NCBI GenBank assembly: GCA_949152475.1
Contig: OX424560.1
Coordinates: forward strand, 3,038,001 to 3,102,000
Length of the DNA stretch: 64,000 nucleotides
DNA from: Terebella lapidaria
Lineage: Eukaryota; Annelida; Polychaeta; Terebellida; Terebellidae
Reading direction: 5' to 3'
Numbering within the stretch: the first letter of the stretch is position 1; every line of letters begins with the position of its first letter. The position numbers and the translations under genes are program-made. Under the pieces are notes generated by a model. The model saw nothing but the letters and a program-made list of their open reading frames with translations. It made no database searches and was not told where the DNA came from. This document shows positions 22,301 to 35,479 of the stretch, in pieces.

Positions 22301-23749
22301 CGATCATGACTACAACAGATAAACTACAATTCAAGTTTATGGCACAGAACATATCCGTAAATAACATTGTCATATTATGTTTACCTGAAGAAACGATATC
22401 AAACGCATACCGAATGAATAACAAAACTATATTCTGCACTATGACTCGTATTTTTGTATAGCAAAAATGATAATATTTTTTTTTGCATTCGGTATTCTCC
22501 AAGAAAATTAAATTCAGGCACTGTTTTTAAATTTCCATTCAGGAGTGGTGAAACTATACATGTATGTACAGTCTATTTCTAAGATTTTTTCTATTTTTAA
22601 GAAAATAAAAAAAATTATATATCATACTATGATAAAACGTAAGGAGGAACATGATATGAAATCCCGTGGGGGGGGGGGGGGGCATACATCGTTTAGTATT
22701 CGTGCCTACTCATGACAAATGACAAAACCTAATTAATACTACAAAACATTCTGGGCACAACTCGCGTATCAATGAGACCTGGCGAGGCATATTTTGAAGC
22801 AACAAACTCTAACATTTCATGATCTTGATGTCTGATGTCATAATGTGGACTTTGTTCCCTCAGATGATACTAAAAAACGAATCAAAATAAGGAATTTTTT
22901 AAACAAGATTTATAGGGAGTACGTTCAATGAATTGGAACATCACGATTGGAAATTGATTTATTGCTTCATGACCAATGATTGACACAAACTTTCATAAAA
23001 GTGATCATGACTAGGATTATAACTGGGACCCACGATCCCTGTTTGCAGTGCAACACAAACAGCACATCACTGGTTGAAAATTATTCGGTCTGAGAAATCT
23101 CACGTTGGAGCCAATATGTAAAGTCGGAGTAGACTGTCAGCATTCACATTCACAGCTTCAAAAATAAAGGTTTGAATGTTGGTTAATAATTTTTTTTCAT
23201 GCACAAAAAATAGTATTACAATTTCATGGAATTAAACGATTGATCTAGAAAAAGGTTACGAGCACGGAATATTGCAGATATTAATTTAACCGTGGCCCTT
23301 CTCTACCCATGCCATGTTATGTTTCCTGATGGGGGCTTCTAGAAAATACAGATGGAGATATGAGAAATCAAACCGAGGGACGTTTTATCGAAATATAAAT
23401 AATAATATACAAAAGGAATGGTGTTTTTCACTATGTCGAGTTACATATGATGATATCGACTATCCATAGAATTGAATGTTTATTTTCTGTATTATGTACA
23501 ATACAAGTACGCCTAAAAACTTAGTAACACATGCACTAAAAGTATACAGGTATTACATAATCAAAACAGAAGATGGTGCTCAACTTAACTTCAACTTATT
23601 ATATGAATTATGTGTCGAATAACATTTGTTTGTCATTGTGAAATTTACTTGGAGATACAATTGATTGTTATAATCGTAAAGTACTATCATATTGATACAT
23701 ATATGGAAGGGTCCTTCTATATATTGAATTTTCCAGAGTGGCCTCCATG

Positions 23750-26700
23750 TATATAACATGTGGACCCCTCGTATCATTCGAGACCCAGCCTACCATCTAT
23801 CAAATTGTCCCGCACCTTGCTCATTCACTCAATCTTCCAGCGCCGTAGGATCATTACCGAATAATGACTGGGGCAGGTATCTAAGCAGTATATATAACAG
23901 TCTACTGCGATAAATTGGTGCCTAGATATTACCATAAATAGTGGTTCCATGGCGAGGTATATGCCCAATCTTGTATCCAATATCATCAGTGAAGGACATT
24001 GAAGCGAAATATAAAATGGTGAGTGATCCAAGATAAAATAACCTAAAAAAAAGTGGTAAGACGACCATCAAAAGTCATAAAGTCACCAAAAGTCATGAAA
24101 AAGATTAAACATTCAACCAGAATAAACAGTTCGAAATCAAGGTTACGAGAAAGAAATTGTGAGAATTATAAGAATGTGTTTATTTCATGTATGATGTGCT
24201 TATGAACTTGAGTTAAATCTTCATTTCATGTACATGATCAACGGTAGAGTCATGTGTTTAGTCAGAGTCATGTGTTGAAGCCCGTGATTATTTCTACACA
24301 AATTTCAGGTTTTTAACGCTATGGATATCCATCAAGTCAAACTTGGTTATAACTTACCTTGCGACAGAAGGTCATCCATCATCATACATCATTGATCAGG
24401 TCCAGAATTTCTTTACCAAGCTAATAACCGCTGAGGGATAGGTTCTTGAGAACAAGAGGGTGCTATTGCTGTTGATAGTTGTATGGGTTAAAAGTAGTGT
24501 ATCCAAGTGCAGTATATTTGAGAACATTTCGTGTACAACATTTAACTGATACAACTTGCTGTACAACTGTGAAAAATATTCAACTGATACATTAAACTTC
24601 TTGATCTTCGCACGATCCGAGTCCAACCAATATACCTTGCTTCTCTGTAAATCGTCGCTCTCAAACTGGAAGGCTCTGCTACTACAAAATATTTTCAGAG
24701 ATACAGAGAAGGGCAATTTATTTTTGCCCTTTTTTTTGGATTGAAAGTTTGGGATTGATATCCCGTCTGAAAATTATGAAGATTTGGTCATTTTGTTCTG
24801 TTCCTCACCATGCATATTTTGCTACATTACGTATGACAAATATGCGTCGTTCTCTGGTTCCATCAATCCATGTAATGTAATATGATGAACGGATCACCAT
24901 TGTCAGATCGTGCGGTGATTACCCTCCTTCACAGTATCGTGTTTGAATTGATATCTGTCGCAAGAAATTACCAGGATATTTTGTAAACGTGTCTTGATTT
25001 TTGACAATATATATTTCTCTATCTACCATGTTACATTTTCGACACACTGATTTTCATGATGCTTTGTTGGAGATTGAGATCCACAAGAGTCCTTCTACAA
25101 ACATAACCTTAGAGATACTAGTACATGACAGTCTTGCAGCTGATTGCTGCGATATCCGAGTAAATGATGTCTAATGCAGATTTGGTACCTGATAGTGTCT
25201 ATCAGACTCAGACACACAATATTATCTGAGGAGGCCAATATATGGTCAATCATTCTCCCAGTGTGAGAGGATGCTAGGCTTCATTTCATTGCATTTTGTT
25301 GTATCTTTATATATATTGTATCTTTGTATATTCCATATTCATCTTTCCACGGTAGTTGGAAAGGTGGAAATCACATTATTTCACGTCAGTTCATATCAAG
25401 ACTAATTGTTCCAATTACCAATATTGCTACTGTCAGCTATTTACGATGTATGACTGATGGGTTTTTGACCAAGTTTCTAAATCATAAATGTGAGGTTTAT
25501 GATTAAATTTTTTGTTCTGTTTTTCAAAATGCAAGACCATATGATGAAGTCAGTTTTCGGCCTGAGAATTGCAAAACGTTCAGATACGATTGCAAAACTA
25601 TCACTGACAATACTGTGGAAGATAGCGCTGGACAGCAGTTAAGACCTTTTGATGGTGCCTCGCACTCTCTGCTCGCCCTGCTGGGGCTTTTACGGCATCG
25701 TCGCACTTATGCAGATGGGACTGAGAGACCTGGGATTCCAAGCAGTCAGTTATTTACAATTTTAAATTTCTGAGGCAATTCATTGAATGCATAAATCAAT
25801 GTATCCGGTTATCTGATGATCACACCAGAACCATTCTTCTTCCAAGCGCCATACTGAGATGTTCAAAGGTTCTGTAAGTACGCAGTCAGGCTACTTTGAC
25901 GTGATTGTATTGCGCGGATGTAAATTGAGAATCAAATATATACATGTACAATTATATACAAGTACAACGGCCTGATTTCTGTGAACCATAAATATTACCT
26001 GATGTGGACAAATTCGCATTTCTTGTTGCACAACCTAACCATTTCGTTCGACAGTTCTGTCAGTCTTGTGAATTGAATAGGTGATATCCAAACAAACAAG
26101 GATGAATAAATAATTGTGGTTTGTCAACTGTAGATAATCGCCTGTTGTTTATCTACCAAAATGGGCTCATCAAATCTGACTGACAGTAATTTATTGGCAA
26201 TTGATCTGTGAAATTATCACTGCAATTTGAAATTGGGTACCACTCTACTCTTGATGTTTCATGTACAAATTGGCAAATGAGAACAACATGGATTTTTCAC
26301 TGCGTCATGCTTCAGTTTCGTTTAAATTTATTTCGTTTAACTTTATTGTAATATAACATATATTTCAAGTGATTACTAGATACTAGTTACCAATATGCCA
26401 TCGTAGTCAAATTAATGACGAAGCACACTGAAAATACCAATTTATATCTTAACAAAAGAGTACCATTGCTATAAGTAAACGGTCTCATGGTCTGTACGAC
26501 TCCCAAAAGACAGCAGGTGTCTTTAATTTGGCAGTAGCTACCCCCCATAGATCTGTTCAAGCTACATTACCAGTCTGCATCTGTCCTTGTGTCAGATCTA
26601 ATCCACCTCATTCCGTGTGATGGTCATGTGTACAGACGTTTGTCAAATTTAATAGAACTCTTCTTCCTAAATGTCCCGAGGGCTTCATAAATCAGGTTGC

Positions 26701-29700
26701 ACATGGCTTAGCAATTGAATACAACCCTTAGGTAAGTGGCTGAAAAATCAAATCAACTGTCGAGAGGAGCCAGGTGGAAGAACTTATGGAAACAAAGATA
26801 CGTACAGGTTTGAAATAACTAATCGTTGCATAACTAATGCATACATGAAATGACTAATCGTATGAAATACAGAAGGATGGGTTTATGTTACTATGTTGAG
26901 TCACTAATGATGATGACGGCTATCGTTTGTACAATGAGTGCCATAAACACCTGTCATTGTGAAATTTACTTGAGAATGCATTTGATTGTACTGGTATAGA
27001 AGAGTCCTTTGGTTTCTTTTATTTCACACCATGTAGATAGTGTGATGGCACCATGTATTAATAATAATACCCACCAGTCTCATCGATCAAATATCCTCTG
27101 CTCAATCATTCAGGGCCATCAGACAATTAACTCGTAATGTCTTAGGCAAGTATTTGAGATGTACAGTAGAAGTGACATGTGTTACATAATGTCGCTCACA
27201 TAGATATTTACCATAAATGACAGTTGCATGGTGTTATATAGCGCCAATATCGAATACAACATAGTGACCAAGGAAGTTGATAAGGTTGTACAAATCGTTG
27301 AGTAAAACTCTCTGCAGACTTGAGACATGTATTCCATGTACGTGAAAAACAATAAAGTCAGGTGCCGAAGGCCCCTCATTATTCACCCACGGAAGTCAAT
27401 TCTTTTCATGCTGACTATCCATCGAGTCTAACTTGTTTATTACTTACCCTGAGACAGAAGGTCGTCCATCATCATACATCATTGATCAGACTCGAACTTC
27501 TTTATAAAATTAATAGCGACTGAGGGATATGTTCTTGAAAACAAGAGGGTGCTATTGGTTTGATAGTTGTATGGGTAAAAAGTAGTGTATTCAAAAGCAG
27601 TATATTTTTGTACATTTTGTGTATATGAATCGTCCAATCTGTCCAACCTTGCTTCTCTGTAAGTCGTTGCTCTCAAACTGGAAGGCTCTGATGCTACAAC
27701 ACATTGCAAATTACTGCAAATTATTTTTGCCTTTTTGGGGATTCAAAGCTTGGGATTGAGATTCCAACTGTGGACTGTAATGATCTGGCCAGACTGTTCT
27801 GTTGCTCATCAAGTATATTTTTTGCGGCATTATGCATGACAAATATGTGTTGTTATCTGGCCCCATTGATCCATGTAATATGATGGGCAGATCACCAGTG
27901 TCAGATCGTGTGGTGATTACCCTGACTCACAGTATCATGTTTGAATTGATATCAGTTGCAGGAAATTACCAGGATATTTTTGACAATTTATATTTCTCGG
28001 TTCACCATGTTATATTTGTGACCTACCAATTTCTGTGATGTTTCGAGGTGTTTCCGGTCCACACAGACAGAACCCTATAGATACAGTACATGTCAATCTG
28101 GCGACCGATTGCTCCGATATCCAAGTAAATGACATCTGATGCCGATTTTGATATCTGATAGTGTCCAAAAGAAGCACTACATCTTAGAAGGCAATATATG
28201 ACCAATTATGGTGTTAGAGAATATTTGTCAAATTGTCAACTTCGACAAATTGGTATGCAATGCAAGATGACAAATCCTAGACATCAAGGAGCAAAATTAT
28301 TTATTCCGACTTTGAATCATTTTATAAAGAAAAGCAATTGATCCATTATCCACAAGTGCACAACAGAATGTAACTGTTTTGTTTCAGGATAAATACATAT
28401 ATTTACAATATGAATATTTGCTATGAAATATTATACTCAAATGTAAAAAAAAACCCTGATGTTTTTAAGTCCACATCCGTGGTAAAGTACAAAGTATTGT
28501 CTTCAAGGCATTATTTCACCGGAAGGTGGTTGTTGTGGGAGTTGGGGATAATATTATATATAACAATATACAAAAATTTGTAGGTGTAGTGTTGACTATT
28601 GAGAAACCATTTTTGACACAAACTAGATACCTTGTACGTAGTATGTTGATGCCTTGTATCCAAGAGCCGCCAGTTACATCAATCAGTCTCGGACCCTGGT
28701 CATTTCTTCAGGGCCGTGAGACAATTATCCTAATGACTTGGGTAGATATCCGAGCTGTACAGTACAATACATGATTGTGATTATGTGAACCTATAATCAA
28801 CATCCACAACGTAATGGGGCATTATTTATAGTCTTGCTAAGATATATATTGGTTTATTTTGAGATATAGGGTCAATCTCATATCCAATAAAATCAGTGGC
28901 GGTATTGAAAATAAAGTATAACCTATTGTGTGAACACAGTGATACCAACTGAGATAGTAGCAAGACAGTACCTATGACTGTACTTGATTTTCATGGAAGA
29001 ATATAATTAGAAGCTTTAAATCTTTCATGTCAGAGAAGAGTTTGTGGGAATCAATGAATAAACATATTCTATGAACCAGGAGTTATGTTCTTAAAATAAT
29101 TCTTATGTGTGAAAAATCTTCAGAATAGGACAATATTACATTTATATTACATAATGTCGCCCACATAGATATTTTCCATAAATGACAGTTTCATGGTGTT
29201 ATGTAGCGCCAATATCGAATACAGCATAATGAACAAGGAAGTTGAAAAGTTTGTACAAATCTTTGAGTAAACCCTCTGCAGACTTGAGACATGTATTCCA
29301 TGTACGTGATTAACGATAAAGTCACGTGCCAGAGTCCCTCATTATTCACACAGGAAAGTCAGTTCTTTCCACGGTGACTATCCATCGAGTCTAACTTGGT
29401 TATTACGTACCCTGAGACAGAAGGTCGTCCATTATCATATATTATTGATTAGGCTCAAAGCTTCTTTACAAAGTTAATAACCACTGAAGGATATGTTCTT
29501 GAAAACAAGAGGGTGCTATTGGTTTGATAGTTGTATGGGTAAAAAGTAGTGTATTCAAGAGCAGTATATTTGAGAACATTTCGTGTATAACATTCAACTG
29601 ATACAACATGCTGTACAACTGTAAAATATTCAACTGATATATTAAAATTCTTGATATTTGCCCGATCCGAGTTCATCATGAATATACCATGCTTCTCTGT

Positions 29701-32700
29701 AAATCGTCGCATTCAAACTGGAATGCTATGATACTACAACGTTTTTTTCCGAGATACAGAAAAATACAAATTATTTTTGCCCTTTTGGGGATTGAAAGTT
29801 TGGGATTGAAAATCCGTCTGATAATTATGAAGATTTGATCATACTGTTCTGCTTCTCACCATGAATATTTTTGCGGCTTTATGTGTGACAAATATGTGTA
29901 GTTATCTGACCCCATTTATTCATATAATGTGATGGACGGATCCCTGATGTCAGATCGTGTGGCGATTTCCCAGCTACACAGTATCATATTTGAATTGATA
30001 TCGATGGCAGGAAACTACCGATATATTTTATATTTATATTTCTCTACTATGCTACATTTGTGAGGTACCAATTTTCGAGGATGTTTCACCAGATTCTCTT
30101 CACAGACAAAGCCCTATAGTATAGTAGATGTCAATTGTGTAGCTGATTGCTGTGAGATCGAAGTAAATGAGGTCTGATGCAGATTTTGATACATGATAGT
30201 GTCCAACGAAGACACTTTCTGGAGGAAGCAATATATGGCCATTTATGGCCCTGGTGTGAGCAGATCTCCGCAGTTATGGTATTGAAATAGACTCTGTCTC
30301 TATATTCATATGTCTATCTTTCGATGAGAAATGGTTTACATATGTATATGGCGATGGAGATTCGAATGGTAAAAATCTGACTCAAACACTTGACATTGTG
30401 ATAGAAAAGGTGGAAATTACATAATTACATTAAAAAAAAACATAACTTCAGTTCTGGTCAGGACTTTTTGTTTCAACTACTGATATTCTCCCATTTATTA
30501 AAATGTGGAATCGATGATTTGTCTTCCGTTTCATTTGAATTATTGCAATATAAAATATATCTCCAGTAAGTACTAGATACAGTACAAGTTGCCAATATGT
30601 CACTGACGTCAAATTGATAACGCAGTGCATGCAATCAAAATAACGATTTTTTTCTTTTACAAAAGGGTACCATTACTTTAATTATATGGTCTCATAGTCT
30701 GCACCACTCCCAACAAGTAGGTCTTTTTTATTCGGCACCAGTCGACCCAAATATACCTGTTTAAGCAACATTAATAGTCTGTACCTGTCCTTTTATGAAA
30801 TCTAATCCACCCAATTCCGTATGATTTTGATTTGATTTGTACATCAGGTTGCATGTGGCTCAGCAATTGAATATAACGCTCAAGGAAATGCTGAACAAAT
30901 CAAATTAACTTTCGAGAGGAGCCAGGTGGACGAACTACAAAGATCTAATCAGTCGGATTTAATAACTTTACTATTTTGAGTTACTGGTAGGGGTAGTGAT
31001 ACTTTTTTGTGTGAAAAGGGTGCCAAAATCATTGTGAGATTGTGAGATTTTCTGCATTTGCTAGTACTGATATGGATAGTACATTGGTTTTTTTTATTTC
31101 CCAGGGTAGACACCCTGTAGACAATGCGATGACATCAATAATAATACCAATTAGTGTCATCAATAAAATATCCTCTGCTCGATCATTCAGGGCCATCAGA
31201 CAATTAACCCGTAATGTCTGAGGCAGGTATCTGGGCTGTACATTAGAATCGTCTACCGCGAGAAATTGATATAAATGTATTGAAGGCAAACTGTAGTCAA
31301 CGTGCCCACCTCGACGAGAACATGTATTACACAATGTCGCTCATATAGATATTTACCATAAATAACCACAAATGTTTCATGGTGTTATATAACACGAATG
31401 TCGTATGCAGCATAAGTGTGAAATAATACACTGTTACTGAGGCGATATACACGATATCATGCCGAGCGTCAGCGAGGCGTGATGATCGTGTATATCGCCG
31501 AGGGGTGACAGTGTATTATTTGTCATACATACCGAGTAAAACCGATTGTTTTTATTGCCCAAAACGACCAGAACCTCCCCAAATAATGTGGAATGGTCCT
31601 CATATCGCCCCTAGAGCGGGATATGAACAATGGACTCGCCCGTCTCGCTTCACTTCATCAAGGCCTGTACACGTCTGCTCCACACGTAACAGCAATACAT
31701 AACCTAAACTAGGTGGCGCCAGTGTTACCTGGTATCGACACCATTTTTATGTTCTATATCCTGGCTATGATAAGGGAATGAATTTCGTTTGTTGACACAA
31801 CTCCTAGTAATGCCATACTAGGCCATGAACGTTACATTTGTTGTGCGCCTTCTACATGCGAATGATAGATTGAATACATCTAGATTGATTATTGATTTTG
31901 ATCATTCCAGTCATACATCCGTATCATTGAAAATTATACTTATATCCCCAACCCTCCTGTTTGGTCGTTGCTTTGACACCTATCGTCAAATGAATATGGG
32001 TTCAGTATGAACACCACAAACATATTGCAACATGGTATCTACATAATTCTGCCTCGACCCACAGTATGTGCCGTCAACCGAATTAACTTTCGGCAATGAT
32101 GACAATGACTCAAGCAAACAAACACGTGTTGTTTTTGGCATACACAGTTTGTACACTTGTAGTTGTTGTTGGCTGGTTCCACGCATGAAGGCGCAATATC
32201 GCCTCATGGGGATTTTTCATATAACACACTCTCTCTAGGTATGTATTGAAAGAGGAAGCTGGAAAGGAAGTACAAATTGTTGAGGAAGCCCCTCTGCAGA
32301 CTCGAGACATGTATTCCATGTACGTGAATAACAATAAAGTCAGGTGCCAAAACCCCTCATTATTCACACACGGAAGTCATCATCATACATGATTGATTAG
32401 GCCCGAAGCTTCTTTACAAAGCTAATAACCACTGAGGGATATGTTCTTGAAAACAAGAGGGTGCTATTGGTCTGATAGTTGTATGGGTAAAAAGTAGTGT
32501 ATTCAAGAGCGGTATATTTGAGTACATTTTGTGTATATGAATAGTCCAACCTGTCCAACCTTGCTTCTCTGTAAATCGTTGCTCTCAAACTGGAAGGCTC
32601 TGATGCTACAACACATTGCAAATTACTGCAAATTATTTCTGCCTTGTTTGGGATTTGAAGTTTGGGGTTGAGATTCCATCTGTGGACTGTTATGATCTGG

Positions 32701-34920
32701 CCAAACTTTTCTGTTACTCATCAAGAATATTTTTTTTGCGGCATTATGCATGACGAATATGTGTCGTTATCTGGCCCCATTGATCCATGTAATATGATGG
32801 GCAGATCACCAGTGTCAGATCGTGTGGTGATTACCCTGACTCACAGTATCATGTTTGAATTGATATCTGTTGCAGGAAATTACCAGGATATTTGGTAAAC
32901 GTGTCTTGATTTTTGACAATTTATAGTTCTCTGTTCACCATGTTACATTTGTGACATGCCAATTTCTGTGACGTTTCGAGGAGTTTCGGGTTCACACAGA
33001 CAGAACACTATAGATACAGTACATGTCAATCTGGAAGCTGATTGCCCGGAGATCCGAGTAAATGACGTCTGATGCCGATTTTGATATCTGATAGTGTCCA
33101 TAAGAAGCACTACATCTGAGAAGGCAAAATATGGTCAATTATGGTGTTGGAGAATTCCTGCCGCCTTGTCAACCTTGATCTATGTCTCCTGGTATGCAAT
33201 GCAAGATGACAAATCATAGACATCAAGGAGCAAAATTATTATATTTATTCCGATTTTGAATCATTTTATAAAAAAAATCAATTTATATATTATTCACAAG
33301 TTTACAACAGAATGCAACTGCTTTGTTTCAGGATACATACATATACATATATTAATAACATATCACAGATATGTTCAAATAAATGTTATGTAGCAGGTGA
33401 ATATGACGTGGTTTTGTTTATGTGAATCAGTGACAATATGCAACAACGTGTGTGAATGTGCTATGAAATGATATACTCACATTAAAAAAACCCGGTGTAC
33501 TTGTTTCTGAACATAAAACAGACTATCATTCATTTTGAAATCCACATCCATGGTAAAGTACAGTTTTCTGTCTATGAAGCATTATTTACCGGAAGTTGGT
33601 TGTTGTGGGGGTCGGGGAATCATAATAAATGTACAATAATTTGAAGGTTGAAGACATTCATGACACAAAGTAGACACCCTGTACATAGTATGTTGATACC
33701 AGGTATCCGAGACCCGCCAGTGTCATCAATTAGTTTCGGACCTTGGCCATTTATTCAGTGCCATAAGATAATTACCGTAATGACTTGGGCAATTATCTGA
33801 GCTGTTTGTGCATAAGGGGTAGTCTTACTAACATAGATATTGGTTTTATGTTAATATATATGGTCAATCTCATATCCAATATTATCAGTGAGGGTGTTGA
33901 AAATAAAGTACAACTTGTGTAACCGCAATGATATCCCCTCAGATAGTAGCAAGACAGCATCAACATTTATGGCTTGATTTTTTTAGAAGAATACAATTAG
34001 AAGCTTTAAATCTTGCATGTCAGCGAGGAGTTTGTGGGAATCAATAGATAAACATATTCCATGAACGTGATCAACTACGAAGTCGGGTGTCACAGCCTGT
34101 TATTATTCAAATACAAATCTTAGGTCTTTATGCTGAGAATCTCCATCAAGTTTAACTGTCTATTATTTACACTGAGCCTGAAGGTTATCTACATGCATCA
34201 TCATAATAATTCAACAGGTACTTTGGAATTACTCTTATGTATGAATAATCTTCAGAACAGGACAATTTGGATTTTACTAATTATGTAACACTTGACACTC
34301 ATCCCGTTCCTATAAGAATACTTCACGCCTCTAATGAAAAAGACTTGAAGTTGGAAATCAATGACACTACATCGTATATTTCCCGTGTTGCAGAAAAGGG
34401 CAAAGGTATTCAAGTTTGAGATGAGAATTCCGTCTGAAGATTGTGGTGATTTGTCCACATTTACTATGATTTTCACCATGAATATTTTTCTGTATGACAA
34501 ATATGTGCCATTCTCTGGCTCCATTGATTTCTGCAGTGTGATGGACAGATCACCAGTGTCGGATCGTGCGGTGATTACCCTGATTCACAGTATCGTGTTT
34601 GAACTAAAATCTATCGCAGGAAACTACCAGGAAATCGTTCCTACGGGTCTTGACTTTGTTATGCCTCCTATTTTTGTGATAAAAATGTCATATATTGGAC
34701 ACACTGATTATCATGATGTTTTGAGGAGTTTGAGATATCCACAAGAGTCTCTCTACAGACATAACCTTAGAGATATTAGTACATGACAATCGTGTAGCTG
34801 ATTGCCCCGAGATCCGAGTAAATGATGTCTGATGCCGATTTGGTACCTGATAGTGTCCATCAGACAAACAATATTATCTGAGGAGGCCAATATATGGTCA
34901 ATCATTGCGTGGTGTGTTAT
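23750..34920 (+). repeat. Array of five diverged composite repeat units
   Basis: Units of about 1.3-2.1 kb lie at roughly 23.75-25.25, 27.03-28.25, 28.64-30.25, 31.10-33.20 and 33.66-34.92 kb. Each has a first block (a match to GGCCATCAGACAATTA with TATCTGGGCTGTA behind it) and a second block (GAGGGTGCTATTG, then CAGATCACCAGTGTCAGATC, then GTAAATGATGTCTGATGC). In the unit starting at 33.66 kb the start of the second block is weaker. Units two and four are about 98% identical over 150 bases near 27,830 and 32,750, others are much more diverged, so duplication was stepwise. No open frame spans a unit. A relative of the first block lies inverted at about 55,150-55,330. Confidence 0.65.
31422..31520. 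repeat. 99-base palindrome
   Basis: Outer arms AATAATACACTGT and its complement, inner arms around GGCGATATACACGAT, and a short centre with the motif GAGCGTCAGCGAGGC. Two small mismatched stretches interrupt the stem. It is a snap-back MITE-like element lying within the fourth unit of the repeat array. Confidence 0.75.
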
Positions 34921-34983
34921 TAACTTCGATAGCTGCGATACGAAACGACGTCATACAAAACGAAACGCAAAATCAATAGTAGT

Positions 34984-34989
34984 TTTATT
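34984..34989 (-). terminator. Candidate polyadenylation signal of the Ig-domain gene
   Basis: AATAAA on the minus strand about 320 bases past the stop codon of the last exon. It fits a terminal exon with a short 3' untranslated region. Confidence 0.4.
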
Positions 34990-35306
34990 CCAATACAATG
35001 TTTAGCAGAATAGCAGAATACAATTGTTTTAGTATAAACACACATATTTACAAATATCACAAACATTTTAGAGTACATATTCTGTAGGTGAATATTACGT
35101 GGTTATATTTATGTGAATCGTTAACGATATGTGATAACATGTGTGACAACTTTTAAGCAACATGCATACATTACAAAACAGTCCGTGTACTTGTATCTGA
35201 ACACAAAAAAATACCCTCAATCATTCAACATTCTAGGTCTATATTAAATTACAGATTGCTGTCCAAGGCACTAATTCTGCTGAGGGTTGGGTACATGGGC
35301 TCAGTG

Positions 35307-35479
35307 TTACCTAGACCCTAGAACCAGGGCGGCCCCAGTCACAGCTAGGAGGCCCACCAGACCCGCACCGTGCCCCCTGGGGGCCGCAGACCCACGAGGG
35401 TCGGGGTTGTCTAGGGCCGGGTCCAGGGGTAAGTCATCAGACATCACGTGCAGCACAGAGACAGGGGAGGTCGGGTCTC
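35307..35479 (-). CDS. Exon 7: stalk and hydrophobic C-terminus
   Basis: Acceptor TTCCAG, phase 1. A short stalk is followed by small residues (GSAAPRG) and the hydrophobic AGLVGLLAVTGAALVLGSR, then TAA. The stop overlaps a good splice-donor sequence (AG|GTAACA), so use of that donor to add a cytoplasmic part cannot be excluded. No such exon is recognisable further left. Confidence 0.65.

Larger units (their letters stand above)
10291..23700. other. AT-rich intergenic DNA without recognisable genes
   Basis: No frame here has a recognisable domain, and the longest are short and stop-rich around. What I can see is repeats: a four-copy family near 11.33, 17.70, 18.06 and 18.85 kb, another near 12.13 and 14.56 kb with further copies at 26.56 and 30.76 kb, an inverted pair at 12.88 and 17.32 kb, three palindromes or tandem duplications, and two G homopolymers (15,467-15,486 and 22,668-22,682). 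No tRNA, rRNA or known small RNA was recognised. Confidence 0.7.
12125..30920 (+). repeat. Dispersed repeat with the core AAATGTCCCGAGGGCTTC, four copies
   Basis: Copies at about 12,125-12,340, 14,560-14,765, 26,560-26,740 and 30,760-30,920 share a segment of about 170 bases, including GTCAAATTTGATAGAACT in front and the CCCGAGGGCTTC core in three of the four. In the first three the core can be read as a VKFDR...CPEGF peptide, but neighbouring frames are closed, so I treat it as repeat DNA and not as exons. Confidence 0.55.

Noticed and set aside
27802-34786. Similar short peptides (for example RSPVSDRVVITL) in several frames of the repeat array
   Set aside because: The similarity is at DNA level across whole repeat units, frames are short and not bounded by consistent splice sites, so these are repeat copies and not exons.
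10291-35300. TIR or kinase exons continuing the Ig receptor
   Set aside because: No frame on the minus strand shows TIR or kinase motifs. A very short or diverged exon could be missed.
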